A stretch of DNA of 27,894 nt from a virus. Positions 6,153 to 12,663 of the stretch are shown here, piece after piece. The position numbers and the translations under genes are program-made. Position 1 is the stretch's first letter. The number at the start of each line of letters is the position of its first letter. The notes beneath the pieces were generated by a model, which had not been told where the DNA came from, did not search any database, and saw only the letters and a list, made by a program, of their open reading frames with translations. The stretch covers positions 1 to 27,894 of IMG/VR virus record IMGVR_UViG_3300042564_002035, one strand, 5' to 3'.

Positions 6153-6176
6153 ATTAAAAATTAATTTATATATTTG
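6153..6176 (+). promoter_or_regulatory. Early promoter P3 for the primase-helicase operon
   Basis: TATATTTG at 6169-6176 is an exact TAnnTTTG box; ATTAAAAA at 6153-6160 and the following TTAATTT match P4 almost base for base. No clear TTG -33 element is seen here. The transcript would begin about at the 5' strand of the leader stem at 6181. Confidence 0.7.
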
Positions 6177-6180
6177 TATC

Positions 6181-6253
6181 ACTTCGACTATCAAAAAAAC
6201 ATTATTACTAAGGGATAATGAAACCAGTGTCGAAGTTGGTGGATTTATCCCTT
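6181..6253 (+). promoter_or_regulatory. Leader pseudoknot upstream of the primase-helicase operon
   Basis: Stem A is 8 bp, ACTTCGAC (6181-6188) with GTCGAAGT (6229-6236). Stem B is 9 bp, AAGGGATAA (6210-6218) with TTATCCCTT (6245-6253). The strands interleave A-B-A'-B' with loops of 21, 10 and 8 nt, then 17 A/T-rich nt to the ATG at 6271. Stem B alone, followed by TTT, could also act as a weak terminator competing with stem A. Stem A starts a few bases after the -7 box, so the RNA would begin with this structure. Confidence 0.55.
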
Positions 6254-6270
6254 TTTAAATTTATTTAATT

Positions 6271-6504
6271 ATGAAATTATTTATCTCCAATCGTTACGAA
6301 ATGGAAGACGAACTCAAAGAGTTCAAAATTGATCCTAAAATTTTTCATTCAATTGTTTATCACAAACTTTTGAACTCAATCGAGATTGACGATTGCATTC
6401 CCTTAACTTTGTCAGCTAAATTTAACGACGACGATATAGTTGTTTTGAATTTTACAACTACAAAAAACGAAATTTATTATTATAATTTTAAAGCCGTAAT
6501 ATGA
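6271..6504 (+). CDS. Small hypothetical protein of the replication operon
   Basis: A 77-residue acidic protein (MKLFISNRYEMEDELKEF...), with a probable helix at the N-terminus and a beta-rich end (DDDIVVLNFTTTKNEIYYYNF). No family is recognised. It is the first gene after the P3 leader and overlaps the primase-helicase by 4 bases, so the leader structure controls both through coupling. A regulatory or replication-accessory role is guessed from position only. Confidence 0.6.
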   Translation: MKLFISNRYEMEDELKEFKIDPKIFHSIVYHKLLNSIEIDDCIPLTLSAKFNDDDIVVLNFTTTKNEIYYYNFKAVI

Positions 6505-8846
6505 TAACAATATTTTCAAAAATCACAGACGTTGAAAATCCATTTTTTGATGAGATTGACAATGTACTTTTATCATTTAAAGACGGAAGTAATAAAGATA
6601 AAATAGAGTCGTTAAGATTAATCGACGACAAAGAGAAACGCAACCAGGCGAAAGGAAAATTAAAGTCCGTTTGTTTTAGTGGGGAATTTTCTCGACGAGC
6701 TGCAAAAAATTGCGTAACTCATTCCGGATTTGCGTGCTTAGATTTTGACGACGTTGACGATGCGGTTTGTTTACGAGATAGCTTACAGGATAACGAGTAT
6801 ATTTATAGCGCTTTTATTAGTCCCTCCGGAAATGGAGTTAAGGCAATAGTAAAAATACCGGCAGAAATACAAAACCATAAAAAATATTATGAGGCTCTTT
6901 GCGAAACTTTTGACACCAACCTCGACACAAAAACAAAAGATATCTCTCGAGTATGTTATGAGAGTTATGATCCGGAGTTGTTTATTAATCATAATTCAAA
7001 AGTTTGGATTTTAAAAAACGAGTTCACAGAGATAACTCGAAAAAATAATTATCCAACTCATTTTCAAATTAACGATACCTCAAAAAAGGTCGACGTAATT
7101 ATTAAATGGTTTAATAAAAAATTTACCTTAAACGCTGGAGAGAGAAATAACAATCTTTTTAAATTGGCCTCCGGATTAAACAGAGCCGGACTTCCAAAAG
7201 ATGAGGCGTTTGGATTGTTTAAAAATTACTACTCGGCCGGACTTAATGACTCGGAACTCGAAATGATTATTAATAGCGCTTATAAAAATACGAGCGAGTT
7301 TGACAGCCTTACTTTGGTTGACGACAATAAAATAAGAGAGGCTCAGGAAATACTAAAAAAGGGGGTACAAAAAGCCAAAAAACAATTTCGCAAAGACGGA
7401 TTAACGGATACAGATATTGAGGAGTTAATCGATTTCGATTTTGAGGACGATTTTTTGGTTTTTTGGGACGTAGATAAAAACGGGAAACTCTCTTTAAATG
7501 ATTATAAATTTAAATTGTTTTTAGAAAATAGGGGGTTTTATAAAGTCCAATTGAATGACAAAGAGTTTACATTTGTCAAAGTATACAATAATATTATAAA
7601 CGAGGTTAATGAGGTGCAAATCAAAGATTTTGTACTTAATCACGTGATTGAGGTAGATATGCAAGTTTATAACTTCTTTGCTAAGTCAACGACTAAATTT
7701 ACAGAGGGATATTTAAACCAACTCGACACAAAGGATCTCACAATGATAAGAGACACGGCCGACACTTCTTATCTATTTTTTAAAAATAAGGTTGTTGAGG
7801 TAAAAATAGACTCGGTTAATTTTATCGATTATATTAATATCGGAGGCTTTGTGTGGCAAAAAAACATAATAGACTACAATTTTAAAATCACTCAAGACAA
7901 GTCAGATTTTGAAAGTTTTATTTTGAATATATCCAACCAAGACGAAAGCAGAAAATTAACACTTGAAACCTCAATCGGATATTTATTGAATACCTATAAA
8001 AAACAAGACGAGGGCTTGGCGATTGTTTACTACGATGAGACTTTAAACGACAACCCAAGCGGACGAACTGGTAAAACTTTAATATCAAAAGCTCTCGGAC
8101 ATTTGCGTAAAATGGTAACTTTAAACGGAAAGGAATTTAATAACAAAGGTCAATTTCCTTATCAAACGATTAACCTTGACGATAATATCATTTGCTTTGA
8201 CGATATGGAGCGTTCGTTTAAGTTTGAGACGTTATTTAGTATAATAACGGGAAATTTGACTTTAAACAAAAAGAACTTGCAACCTATTGAAATACCATTT
8301 TATAAAAGTCCTAAAATATTATTTACTTCAAATTATATTTTATCCGGAGTTGGAGACTCTCACGACGCGCGTAAAATTGAAATCGAATTATTTAGACACT
8401 ACTCAAAAAAATATAAGCCGGTAAACGAGTTTGGTAAAATGTTTTTTGACGGTTGGAATGAAAACGAGTGGAACGCCTTTTTTAATTATATGATAAGTAA
8501 CATTCAAAAATATTTTAAAAATGGTTTGATTTACTCGGAATTAAAAACCGGTAAAACTAAAAAATTAATCGCCAATACTTGCGAGGATTTTTATGACTTT
8601 TGTGAGAATGAATATTTATGGAAAAATGATTATTTTTATACTACAAAGGAGATAATGCAATCCTATGCCGACGGAGTCCGAGAAATGCCTCGAAATATGA
8701 ATGTGAGTTGGTTTGGACGTTGGTTGGGAACTTACTTTGAGTTTAAACAATGGAAACGAGAAGACACCACAAACGGAGGTATTCGTAAATTTTCAATAAA
8801 CGGATTTAAGACAGAGGACGAAAACGAAGACGACTTAGCTTTTTAA
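6501..8846 (+). CDS. Primase-helicase (VirE/BT4734-like primase domain plus SF3-type helicase)
   Basis: A 781-residue protein with three visible parts. The N-terminal part carries SGFACLDFDDVDD (acidic cluster Asp81, Asp83, Asp84) and SPSGNGVKAIVKI (107-119), the active-site style of archaeo-eukaryotic primases of the BT4734/VirE-N group common in Bacteroidetes. Then comes a helical primase C-terminal segment (GERNNNLFKLASGLNRAG...). The helicase part has Walker A NPSGRTGKT (518-526), Walker B IICFDD (563-568) and motif C ILFTSN (606-611), which fits superfamily 3. It would prime and unwind at the phage origin. The end (TEDENEDDLAF) copies the acidic tail of the SSB-like protein. It is followed 2 bases later by the SF2 helicase. 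Confidence 0.88.
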   Translation: MITIFSKITDVENPFFDEIDNVLLSFKDGSNKDKIESLRLIDDKEKRNQAKGKLKSVCFSGEFSRRAAKNCVTHSGFACLDFDDVDDAVCLRDSLQDNEYIYSAFISPSGNGVKAIVKIPAEIQNHKKYYEALCETFDTNLDTKTKDISRVCYESYDPELFINHNSKVWILKNEFTEITRKNNYPTHFQINDTSKKVDVIIKWFNKKFTLNAGERNNNLFKLASGLNRAGLPKDEAFGLFKNYYSAGLNDSELEMIINSAYKNTSEFDSLTLVDDNKIREAQEILKKGVQKAKKQFRKDGLTDTDIEELIDFDFEDDFLVFWDVDKNGKLSLNDYKFKLFLENRGFYKVQLNDKEFTFVKVYNNIINEVNEVQIKDFVLNHVIEVDMQVYNFFAKSTTKFTEGYLNQLDTKDLTMIRDTADTSYLFFKNKVVEVKIDSVNFIDYINIGGFVWQKNIIDYNFKITQDKSDFESFILNISNQDESRKLTLETSIGYLLNTYKKQDEGLAIVYYDETLNDNPSGRTGKTLISKALGHLRKMVTLNGKEFNNKGQFPYQTINLDDNIICFDDMERSFKFETLFSIITGNLTLNKKNLQPIEIPFYKSPKILFTSNYILSGVGDSHDARKIEIELFRHYSKKYKPVNEFGKMFFDGWNENEWNAFFNYMISNIQKYFKNGLIYSELKTGKTKKLIANTCEDFYDFCENEYLWKNDYFYTTKEIMQSYADGVREMPRNMNVSWFGRWLGTYFEFKQWKREDTTNGGIRKFSINGFKTEDENEDDLAF

Positions 8847-8848
8847 TT

Positions 8849-10078
8849 ATGAAACTCAGAGACTACCAAATTAAAATCTCAGCTCAAGCGGCTGAGGTTT
8901 TAGATCACAAAAAAATCGTCTATTTAGCAATGGAAGTGAGAACAGGTAAAACTTTGACGGCTTTAAATACGGCAAAGATATTCGGAGCTAAAAAAGTCTT
9001 ATTCCTAACTAAGAAAAAAGCAATCTCCTCAATTCAGTGGGACTACGATAACTTTGGTTTTGACTTTGATATAACAATTATAAACGATGAGAGTTTACAT
9101 TTAATTGAGGGAAGTTTTGATTTGATTATACACGATGAGCATCACAGATTTGGAGCATATCCAAAGCCGAATAAAGTCGCTCAGCTATTTAAAAAGCGTT
9201 ATTCAAAATTGCCAATGATATTTTTATCCGGAACGCCAACTCCGGAGAGTCATTCGCAATGGTTTAATCAATTTTGGGTTTCCGATTACTCTCCATTTAA
9301 ACAATATACGAACTTTTACAAGTGGGCGATTGATTATGTTGACGTAAAAGAGAAACGACTTGGATATGCTGTTATAAAAGATTACTCTCAAGCCAAAGAG
9401 TCATTAATCAAAAGAGTAATTCAAAACTATTTATTGACTTTTACGCAAGCTCAGGCCGGATTTACGACCTCAGTTAACGAAATGATTTTAGAATGTGAGA
9501 TGCAACCGATTACCAATTTGATAATTAACAAGCTCAAAAAGAATTTAGTCGTTAAAAATACGGACGGCCAAGTCATTCTCGGAGATACCGGAGTTAAATT
9601 GATGCAGAAAATTCACCAACTGTCAAGTGGGACTTGTAAGTTCGAAGACGGATCGAGTAAAATAATTGATTATTCAAAGGCTGAATTTACTCTCGAAAAA
9701 TTTAAGGGAGTAAAAATTGCTATTTTTTACGTCTTCAAAGAGGAATACAACGCTTTGCTCTCAGTTTTTGGCGTCGAGAACTTGACAAATGACGTCGAAG
9801 AGTTTGACAATTCCGATAAAAATATCGCTTTGCAAATCGTCTCCGGACGTGAGGGAATAAGTTTAAAGAATGCCAAATACTTAGTCTATTATAATATCGC
9901 TTTTAGTGCGACAAGTTACTGGCAATCTCGCGCAAGGTTAACCACAAAAGAGCGTTTAAATAACGAGGTCTTTTGGATATTTAGCAAAGGAGGAATAGAA
10001 CTTGACATTTACAAAGCTGTATTAAAAAAACGCGATTACACTTTGAAAATTTTTAATCAAAATTATTTGCGTAATTAA
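8849..10078 (+). CDS. SF2 DNA helicase / ATPase (SNF2-like)
   Basis: A 409-residue protein beginning KLRDYQIKISAQA (Q-motif-like). Motif I is RTGKT (31-35), motif II DEHH (96-99), motif III SGTP (127-130), motif V GREGISL (333-339) and motif VI QSRAR (359-363). The compact layout without insertions is typical of phage SNF2-type helicases near replication genes. It probably remodels or unwinds DNA in replication or recombination. It lies 2 bases after the primase-helicase in the same operon and ends just upstream of promoter P4, whose -33 element overlaps its last codons. Confidence 0.9.
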   Translation: MKLRDYQIKISAQAAEVLDHKKIVYLAMEVRTGKTLTALNTAKIFGAKKVLFLTKKKAISSIQWDYDNFGFDFDITIINDESLHLIEGSFDLIIHDEHHRFGAYPKPNKVAQLFKKRYSKLPMIFLSGTPTPESHSQWFNQFWVSDYSPFKQYTNFYKWAIDYVDVKEKRLGYAVIKDYSQAKESLIKRVIQNYLLTFTQAQAGFTTSVNEMILECEMQPITNLIINKLKKNLVVKNTDGQVILGDTGVKLMQKIHQLSSGTCKFEDGSSKIIDYSKAEFTLEKFKGVKIAIFYVFKEEYNALLSVFGVENLTNDVEEFDNSDKNIALQIVSGREGISLKNAKYLVYYNIAFSATSYWQSRARLTTKERLNNEVFWIFSKGGIELDIYKAVLKKRDYTLKIFNQNYLRN

Positions 10079-10098
10079 AAATTAATTTTATATATTTG
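10067..10098 (+). promoter_or_regulatory. Early promoter P4 for the DUF3310 operon
   Basis: The best Bacteroidetes-type promoter of the window: TTG at 10067-10069, a 21-base spacer holding ATTAAAAA (10074-10081) and TTAATTTTA, then TATATTTG at 10091-10098. Both elements and the spacing fit the known -33/-7 consensus. Confidence 0.8.
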
Positions 10099-10102
10099 TA
10101 CA

Positions 10103-10168
10103 ACCGCCAAAGTAAAGTATTTAATAATTCCCTTTTCTTTTGCGCTTGGCGGTAGCAATCGAGGAGGG
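10103..10168 (+). promoter_or_regulatory. Leader pseudoknot upstream of the DUF3310 operon
   Basis: Stem A is 8 bp, ACCGCCAA (10103-10110) with TTGGCGGT (10146-10153). Stem B is CCCTTTTC (10130-10137) with GAGGAGGG (10161-10168), 8 pairs of which two are G-T. Loops are 19, 8 and 7 nt, and 15 nt (T-rich) remain to the ATG at 10184. The order and loop lengths nearly repeat those at 6181-6253 although the sequences differ. Confidence 0.55.
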
Positions 10169-10183
10169 TTTATTTTTTATATT

Positions 10184-10444
10184 ATGAAAAAAACTAATTT
10201 TTTTGACTCAGTTCAAAATCCATACGTCAAAAATAATTACGACGAAAATGGAATTACAAAACCTAAGCAATATCAAATCGGTATCGATACCTTTGAGCGA
10301 GCTGAGGCAAACTTAAGTAAAGAGGAAATCTTAGCGATTTGCAAATTTAATATTGACAAATACAACTGGAGAAAAAAATACCAAGACAAAGAGGATTTTC
10401 AAAAAATTATTGATTATGCTAATTGGGCTATAAAAAATTTATAA
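10184..10444 (+). CDS. DUF3310-like phage protein (nucleotide-kinase-related)
   Basis: Eighty-six residues. The region YQIGIDTFERAEANLSKEE, then ILAICKFNIDKYNWRKKYQ, DKEDFQKIIDYANWAI follows the DUF3310 pattern (YxxxIxT...LSxEExxxxCxxNxxKYxxRxxxK...EDxxKxxxYxxWxI). T7 gp1.7, a nucleotide kinase, belongs to this group, so a role in nucleotide metabolism during replication is possible. The catalytic basis is not established for most members. It is the first gene after the P4 leader. Confidence 0.65.
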   Translation: MKKTNFFDSVQNPYVKNNYDENGITKPKQYQIGIDTFERAEANLSKEEILAICKFNIDKYNWRKKYQDKEDFQKIIDYANWAIKNL

Positions 10445-10447
10445 GTT

Positions 10448-10672
10448 ATGGAAACAAAAGAAATTGTAGAACTTATGTTAAAATCATCATTAAATAATCC
10501 ATATATAGGTATATTATCAAAAAAAGATAATTTAATCGCAGCTATTCAATTGGCTAAATTATGTAAAGACTTTGCAGATAAAGGACAAACAGATGAGGCA
10601 ATGAACATACTAAGTGAACAATGGATTAATGTAATTTTTGAATTGGAAGAGATTTCAATAAACTTAGTATAA
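10448..10672 (+). CDS. Small hypothetical cassette protein
   Basis: A 74-residue helical protein (METKEIVELMLKSSLNNP... QLAKLCKDFADKGQTDEAM). No domain is recognised. Its codons (GAA, GAT, TTA, TCA) differ from the GAC/GAG/CGA-rich genes on both sides, so it may be a recent insertion. It lies 3 bases after the previous gene and 1 base before the next. Confidence 0.55.
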   Translation: METKEIVELMLKSSLNNPYIGILSKKDNLIAAIQLAKLCKDFADKGQTDEAMNILSEQWINVIFELEEISINLV

Positions 10673-10673
10673 A

Positions 10674-10913
10674 ATGGACTATCTAATTGTAAAAAATAAT
10701 AAAATCGGTATTCACTTATTGCCTCAAGTCGGAACGGCTGGGCGTGAGTTTCGAATGATTGGAACGGCTAAAAATTTAGAAATGCCCGAGAAGTGGAGCA
10801 ATCAAAAAAAATCCTTTTGCTCTCACTGGATTTATACTTTTAAATATTTAGATAACTCCGAGATTTTTGAAATGGAGTTTGATTATAATGATAACTTTGT
10901 AAAAAAGATATGA
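10674..10913 (+). CDS. Small hypothetical protein
   Basis: A 79-residue, probably beta-rich protein (MDYLIVKNNKIGIHLLPQVG... SHWIYTFKYLDNSEIFEMEF). It has two Trp and one Cys, and no signal or metal motif. It ends by overlapping the next ATG by 4 bases. No function can be given. Confidence 0.55.
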   Translation: MDYLIVKNNKIGIHLLPQVGTAGREFRMIGTAKNLEMPEKWSNQKKSFCSHWIYTFKYLDNSEIFEMEFDYNDNFVKKI

Positions 10914-11137
10914 CAGCAAAAGACAAAGCAAAAGAGTTATTCGATAAATATTGTCACGCTTTGAGAACTGAGGAAGACGACGACGGCTATTTTACAAATG
11001 TAGTTCACGCAAAACGATGCGCGTTAATAGCAGTTGAGCAAGTTCGATTTTTTAACGATGCTTTATTTTATATAAACGAGGGAAGTTTATTTGATTTATA
11101 TTTGGACGATGTTAAACGAGAAATTAAAAACCTATGA
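10910..11137 (+). CDS. Small hypothetical protein, paralog of 11695-11913
   Basis: Seventy-five residues: MTAKDKAKELFDKYCHAL, then HAKRCALIAVEQV and a YLDDVKREIKNL end. This plan (MTxKxKAxELxxKY, AKxCxLIxxEE, xxVKxEIKNx) recurs in the gene at 11695, so the two are diverged duplicates. Members of this type are abundant in Flavobacterium phages without known function. It overlaps the next gene by 4 bases. Confidence 0.6.
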   Translation: MTAKDKAKELFDKYCHALRTEEDDDGYFTNVVHAKRCALIAVEQVRFFNDALFYINEGSLFDLYLDDVKREIKNL

Positions 11138-11226
11138 AATTAATCGCAGCGATTTTATGTTATGAGTTTATAAGGCCGAAAATAGTTTGGTTGTGGTATT
11201 TTTTAATTAAAATAGGCTCAAAATGA
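11134..11226 (+). CDS. 30-residue membrane-associated peptide
   Basis: ATGA overlap with the previous gene and again with the next (11223-11226). The peptide MKLIAAILCYEFIRPKIVWL continues WYFLIKIGSK; it is hydrophobic at both ends around a central FIRPK. It is likely membrane-associated. The double 4-base overlap is the main evidence that it is real. Confidence 0.45.
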   Translation: MKLIAAILCYEFIRPKIVWLWYFLIKIGSK

Positions 11227-11396
11227 AAGGTAAAAGACACGTCCCAAAGGACGACGACTTAATCGAGATCATTCAATTTGTCACCTGGTTGCGATTGGAG
11301 TGCGATTTTAATTCGATTTATCTTTGGGATTACAAAGGTAAAAATTTAACCATTGAGGAATTATTAATTATTTACAGAAAATTAAATGGAAAATAA
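11223..11396 (+). CDS. Small hypothetical protein
   Basis: Fifty-seven residues (MKGKRHVPKDDDLIEIIQF..., YKGKNLTIEELLIIYRKLNG). It has a basic start, then two short helices. No family is recognised. Overlaps with both neighbours (4 and 11 bases) support the frame. Confidence 0.5.
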   Translation: MKGKRHVPKDDDLIEIIQFVTWLRLECDFNSIYLWDYKGKNLTIEELLIIYRKLNGK

Positions 11397-11478
11397 AGAT
11401 AAAATAATCGTTGAAGTTATGGCCTGGATCTCAGTAATCACGTTGGCCGTTGCTTTTATTTATATAATGACAAAGTAA
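11386..11478 (+). CDS. 30-residue single-pass membrane peptide
   Basis: MENKDKIIVEVMAW is followed by a hydrophobic segment (ISVITLAVAFIYIM) and a short TK end. One transmembrane helix is evident. It starts inside the end of the previous gene. Function unknown; tiny membrane peptides also occur at 3396 and 11134. Confidence 0.45.
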   Translation: MENKDKIIVEVMAWISVITLAVAFIYIMTK

Positions 11479-11534
11479 TAATTTTGTCAGGTAAATGATA
11501 GCAAAAACTTGACATTTAAAAAACAAATAAGATT

Positions 11535-11672
11535 ATGAAAAAACTATTTATTAAAGTTTTAGATTTTTTTAAGTTTAAAAGTCCTTGTTGTAATAGTATT
11601 ATGAAAAATACTTATGAGTATAATGGCTCACAAATATATGAATGTAGTAATTGTCAAAAAGAATGGTTTTAA
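11535..11672 (+). CDS. 45-residue zinc-ribbon-like protein
   Basis: MKKLFIKVLDFFKFKSPCCNS is followed by a short spacer and YECSNCQKEWF. Two cysteine pairs (Cys-Cys in SPCCNS and CxxC in ECSNCQ) about 20 residues apart could bind one zinc ion as a small ribbon. The start is chosen at 11535 because it sits behind the AAAAACAAATAAGATT leader shared with the next two genes. Function unknown; such mini zinc ribbons are common phage accessory proteins. Confidence 0.6.
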   Translation: MKKLFIKVLDFFKFKSPCCNSIMKNTYEYNGSQIYECSNCQKEWF

Positions 11673-11694
11673 CAATTTAAAAACAAATAAGATT

Positions 11695-11913
11695 ATGACA
11701 CCAAAAGAAAAAGCAGAAGAATTAATCCGAAAATATTATACTTGGGGAATAAATAAAGAAGGTCAAACATTGAGTTGGTTAGAAGCCAAACAATGTGTAT
11801 TAATAGGAATTGAAGAAATATTAAACACACTTTATTCTATACCATTTGGCAATGCATTAGATAACGAGTTAGAATATTGGGAAGAAGTTAAACAAGAAAT
11901 AAAAAACAAATAA
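11695..11913 (+). CDS. Small hypothetical protein, paralog of 10910-11137
   Basis: Seventy-two residues: MTPKEKAEELIRKYYTWG, EAKQCVLIGIEEI, and an EYWEEVKQEIKNK end. It matches the layout of the 75-residue protein encoded at 10910. The start at 11695 follows the repeated AAAAACAAATAAGATT leader; an upstream in-frame ATG at 11614 lies inside the zinc-ribbon gene and is unlikely. Confidence 0.6.
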   Translation: MTPKEKAEELIRKYYTWGINKEGQTLSWLEAKQCVLIGIEEILNTLYSIPFGNALDNELEYWEEVKQEIKNK

Positions 11914-11917
11914 GATT

Positions 11918-12100
11918 ATGAATCAAACAACGCAAAATTTAGAAGAGCAACAAGAAAAATTTGAACAGGCAGTTAGACCATTAATGAAATATTTGGCTGA
12001 AAATCATCATCCACATACTTCGGTTTATGTTACAAGTAGTACAGCAGAGTTATTGGAGGGTCAAAAATGTTTAAGTACAAATGAATATATTGTAGATTAA
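11918..12100 (+). CDS. Small hypothetical cassette protein
   Basis: Sixty residues with a QEKFEQAVRPLMKYLAENHH core and TSVYVTSSTAELLEGQKC after it. This core is a recurrent small protein of Bacteroidetes phages and prophages, with no known activity. It starts behind the third copy of the AAAAACAAATAAGATT leader. Confidence 0.6.
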   Translation: MNQTTQNLEEQQEKFEQAVRPLMKYLAENHHPHTSVYVTSSTAELLEGQKCLSTNEYIVD

Positions 12101-12106
12101 AACCAA

Positions 12107-12373
12107 ATGACAGAGCAGCAAATACAAACTAAGATAAAAAAGAAACTCCAGGCGCAAGGGTATTTTGTAACCAAGTTAATAAAGACCTCAACAAATGGCA
12201 TTCCGGACTTATTGGCTATCAAAGACGGCCAGGCGACGTTTATCGAAGTAAAAAAAGAAAATGGTATATTGTCACCTTTACAGGAATTAAGGCTCTCAGA
12301 GCTTAAAAAACACGGTTGTTTTGTATATGTTTGGAGTGATTGGAATATTGAATTTAAAACAAAAACAATCTAA
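12107..12373 (+). CDS. VRR-NUC-like PD-(D/E)XK nuclease
   Basis: Eighty-eight residues. The motif GIPDLLAIKDGQATFIEVKK gives Asp in PDLL and the ExK pair in IEVKK; KTSTNG precedes it and SPLQELRLSEL follows, which is the standard stand-alone VRR-NUC layout (GxPDxx...xxxEVKxxxGxLSPxQ). Such enzymes cut branched DNA and may act as Holliday-junction resolvases, here to debranch replicated phage DNA before packaging. It is the last gene before the late region. Confidence 0.88.
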   Translation: MTEQQIQTKIKKKLQAQGYFVTKLIKTSTNGIPDLLAIKDGQATFIEVKKENGILSPLQELRLSELKKHGCFVYVWSDWNIEFKTKTI

Positions 12374-12380
12374 ATTTGTT

Positions 12381-12409
12381 ACAAAATAACTTTTTACCGT
12401 TATATTAAT
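12381..12409 (+). promoter_or_regulatory. Late promoter candidate, copy A
   Basis: ACAAAAT at 12381-12387, then 10 bases with TTTTT, then GTTATA at 12399-12404 and TTAAT. Spacing is identical to copies at 15119, 22578 and 25251. Unlike those, it does not run into an ATG (ATA instead), and it stands ahead of the gene pair that includes the sigma-like factor. Confidence 0.55.
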
Positions 12410-12417
12410 ATATTTAC

Positions 12418-12425
12418 TATATTTG
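12418..12425 (+). promoter_or_regulatory. Host-type -7 box upstream of the sigma operon
   Basis: TATATTTG matches TAnnTTTG exactly. Only four bases separate it from the ATG at 12430, so a transcript from it would be leaderless or nearly so. No well-spaced TTG is seen. Confidence 0.4.
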
Positions 12426-12429
12426 TCAA

Positions 12430-12663
12430 ATGATTAAACCTTACACGATATCGACTCAAATGTGGTTGGAGCAAGAAGACGACAATCTCGGACTCAACGG
12501 ATCTTTTGTGGATTTTAGAGTTAACGTCGATAGTATTGACGGGTTTTGGATTGAGTCACCGGACGAAATTGTGTTAATTATTCGAGGTACGGCCTATTAT
12601 ATTGAAAATGAAACTCACGTATTGCATTTTTTAAGTGAGTTTTTTAATCCGATGAGGCTTTGA
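12430..12663 (+). CDS. Small hypothetical protein upstream of sigma factor
   Basis: A 77-residue acidic protein (MIKPYTISTQMWLEQEDDN..., IESPDEIVLIIRGTAYYIEN). It looks beta-rich, perhaps a small barrel. No family is recognised. It sits directly downstream of two promoter candidates and overlaps the TTG start of the sigma-like gene, so the two are translated together. Confidence 0.6.
   Translation: MIKPYTISTQMWLEQEDDNLGLNGSFVDFRVNVDSIDGFWIESPDEIVLIIRGTAYYIENETHVLHFLSEFFNPMRL

Noticed and set aside
5922-6194. Minus-strand frame of 90 codons with Phe/Asn-rich sequence
   Set aside because: It comes from A/T runs in the intergenic repeat region, and its product is low complexity.
7839-7853. ATCGGAGGCTTTGTG identical to the terminator at 5892-5906
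   Set aside because: A 15-base match in 28 kb is not far from chance, and here it lies in conserved coding sequence.
11479-11514. TAATTTTG box and TGTCA/TGACA inverted repeat before the cassette genes
   Set aside because: The box fits TAnnTTTG but has no well-placed TTG, and the stem is only 5 bp; not enough to call a promoter.
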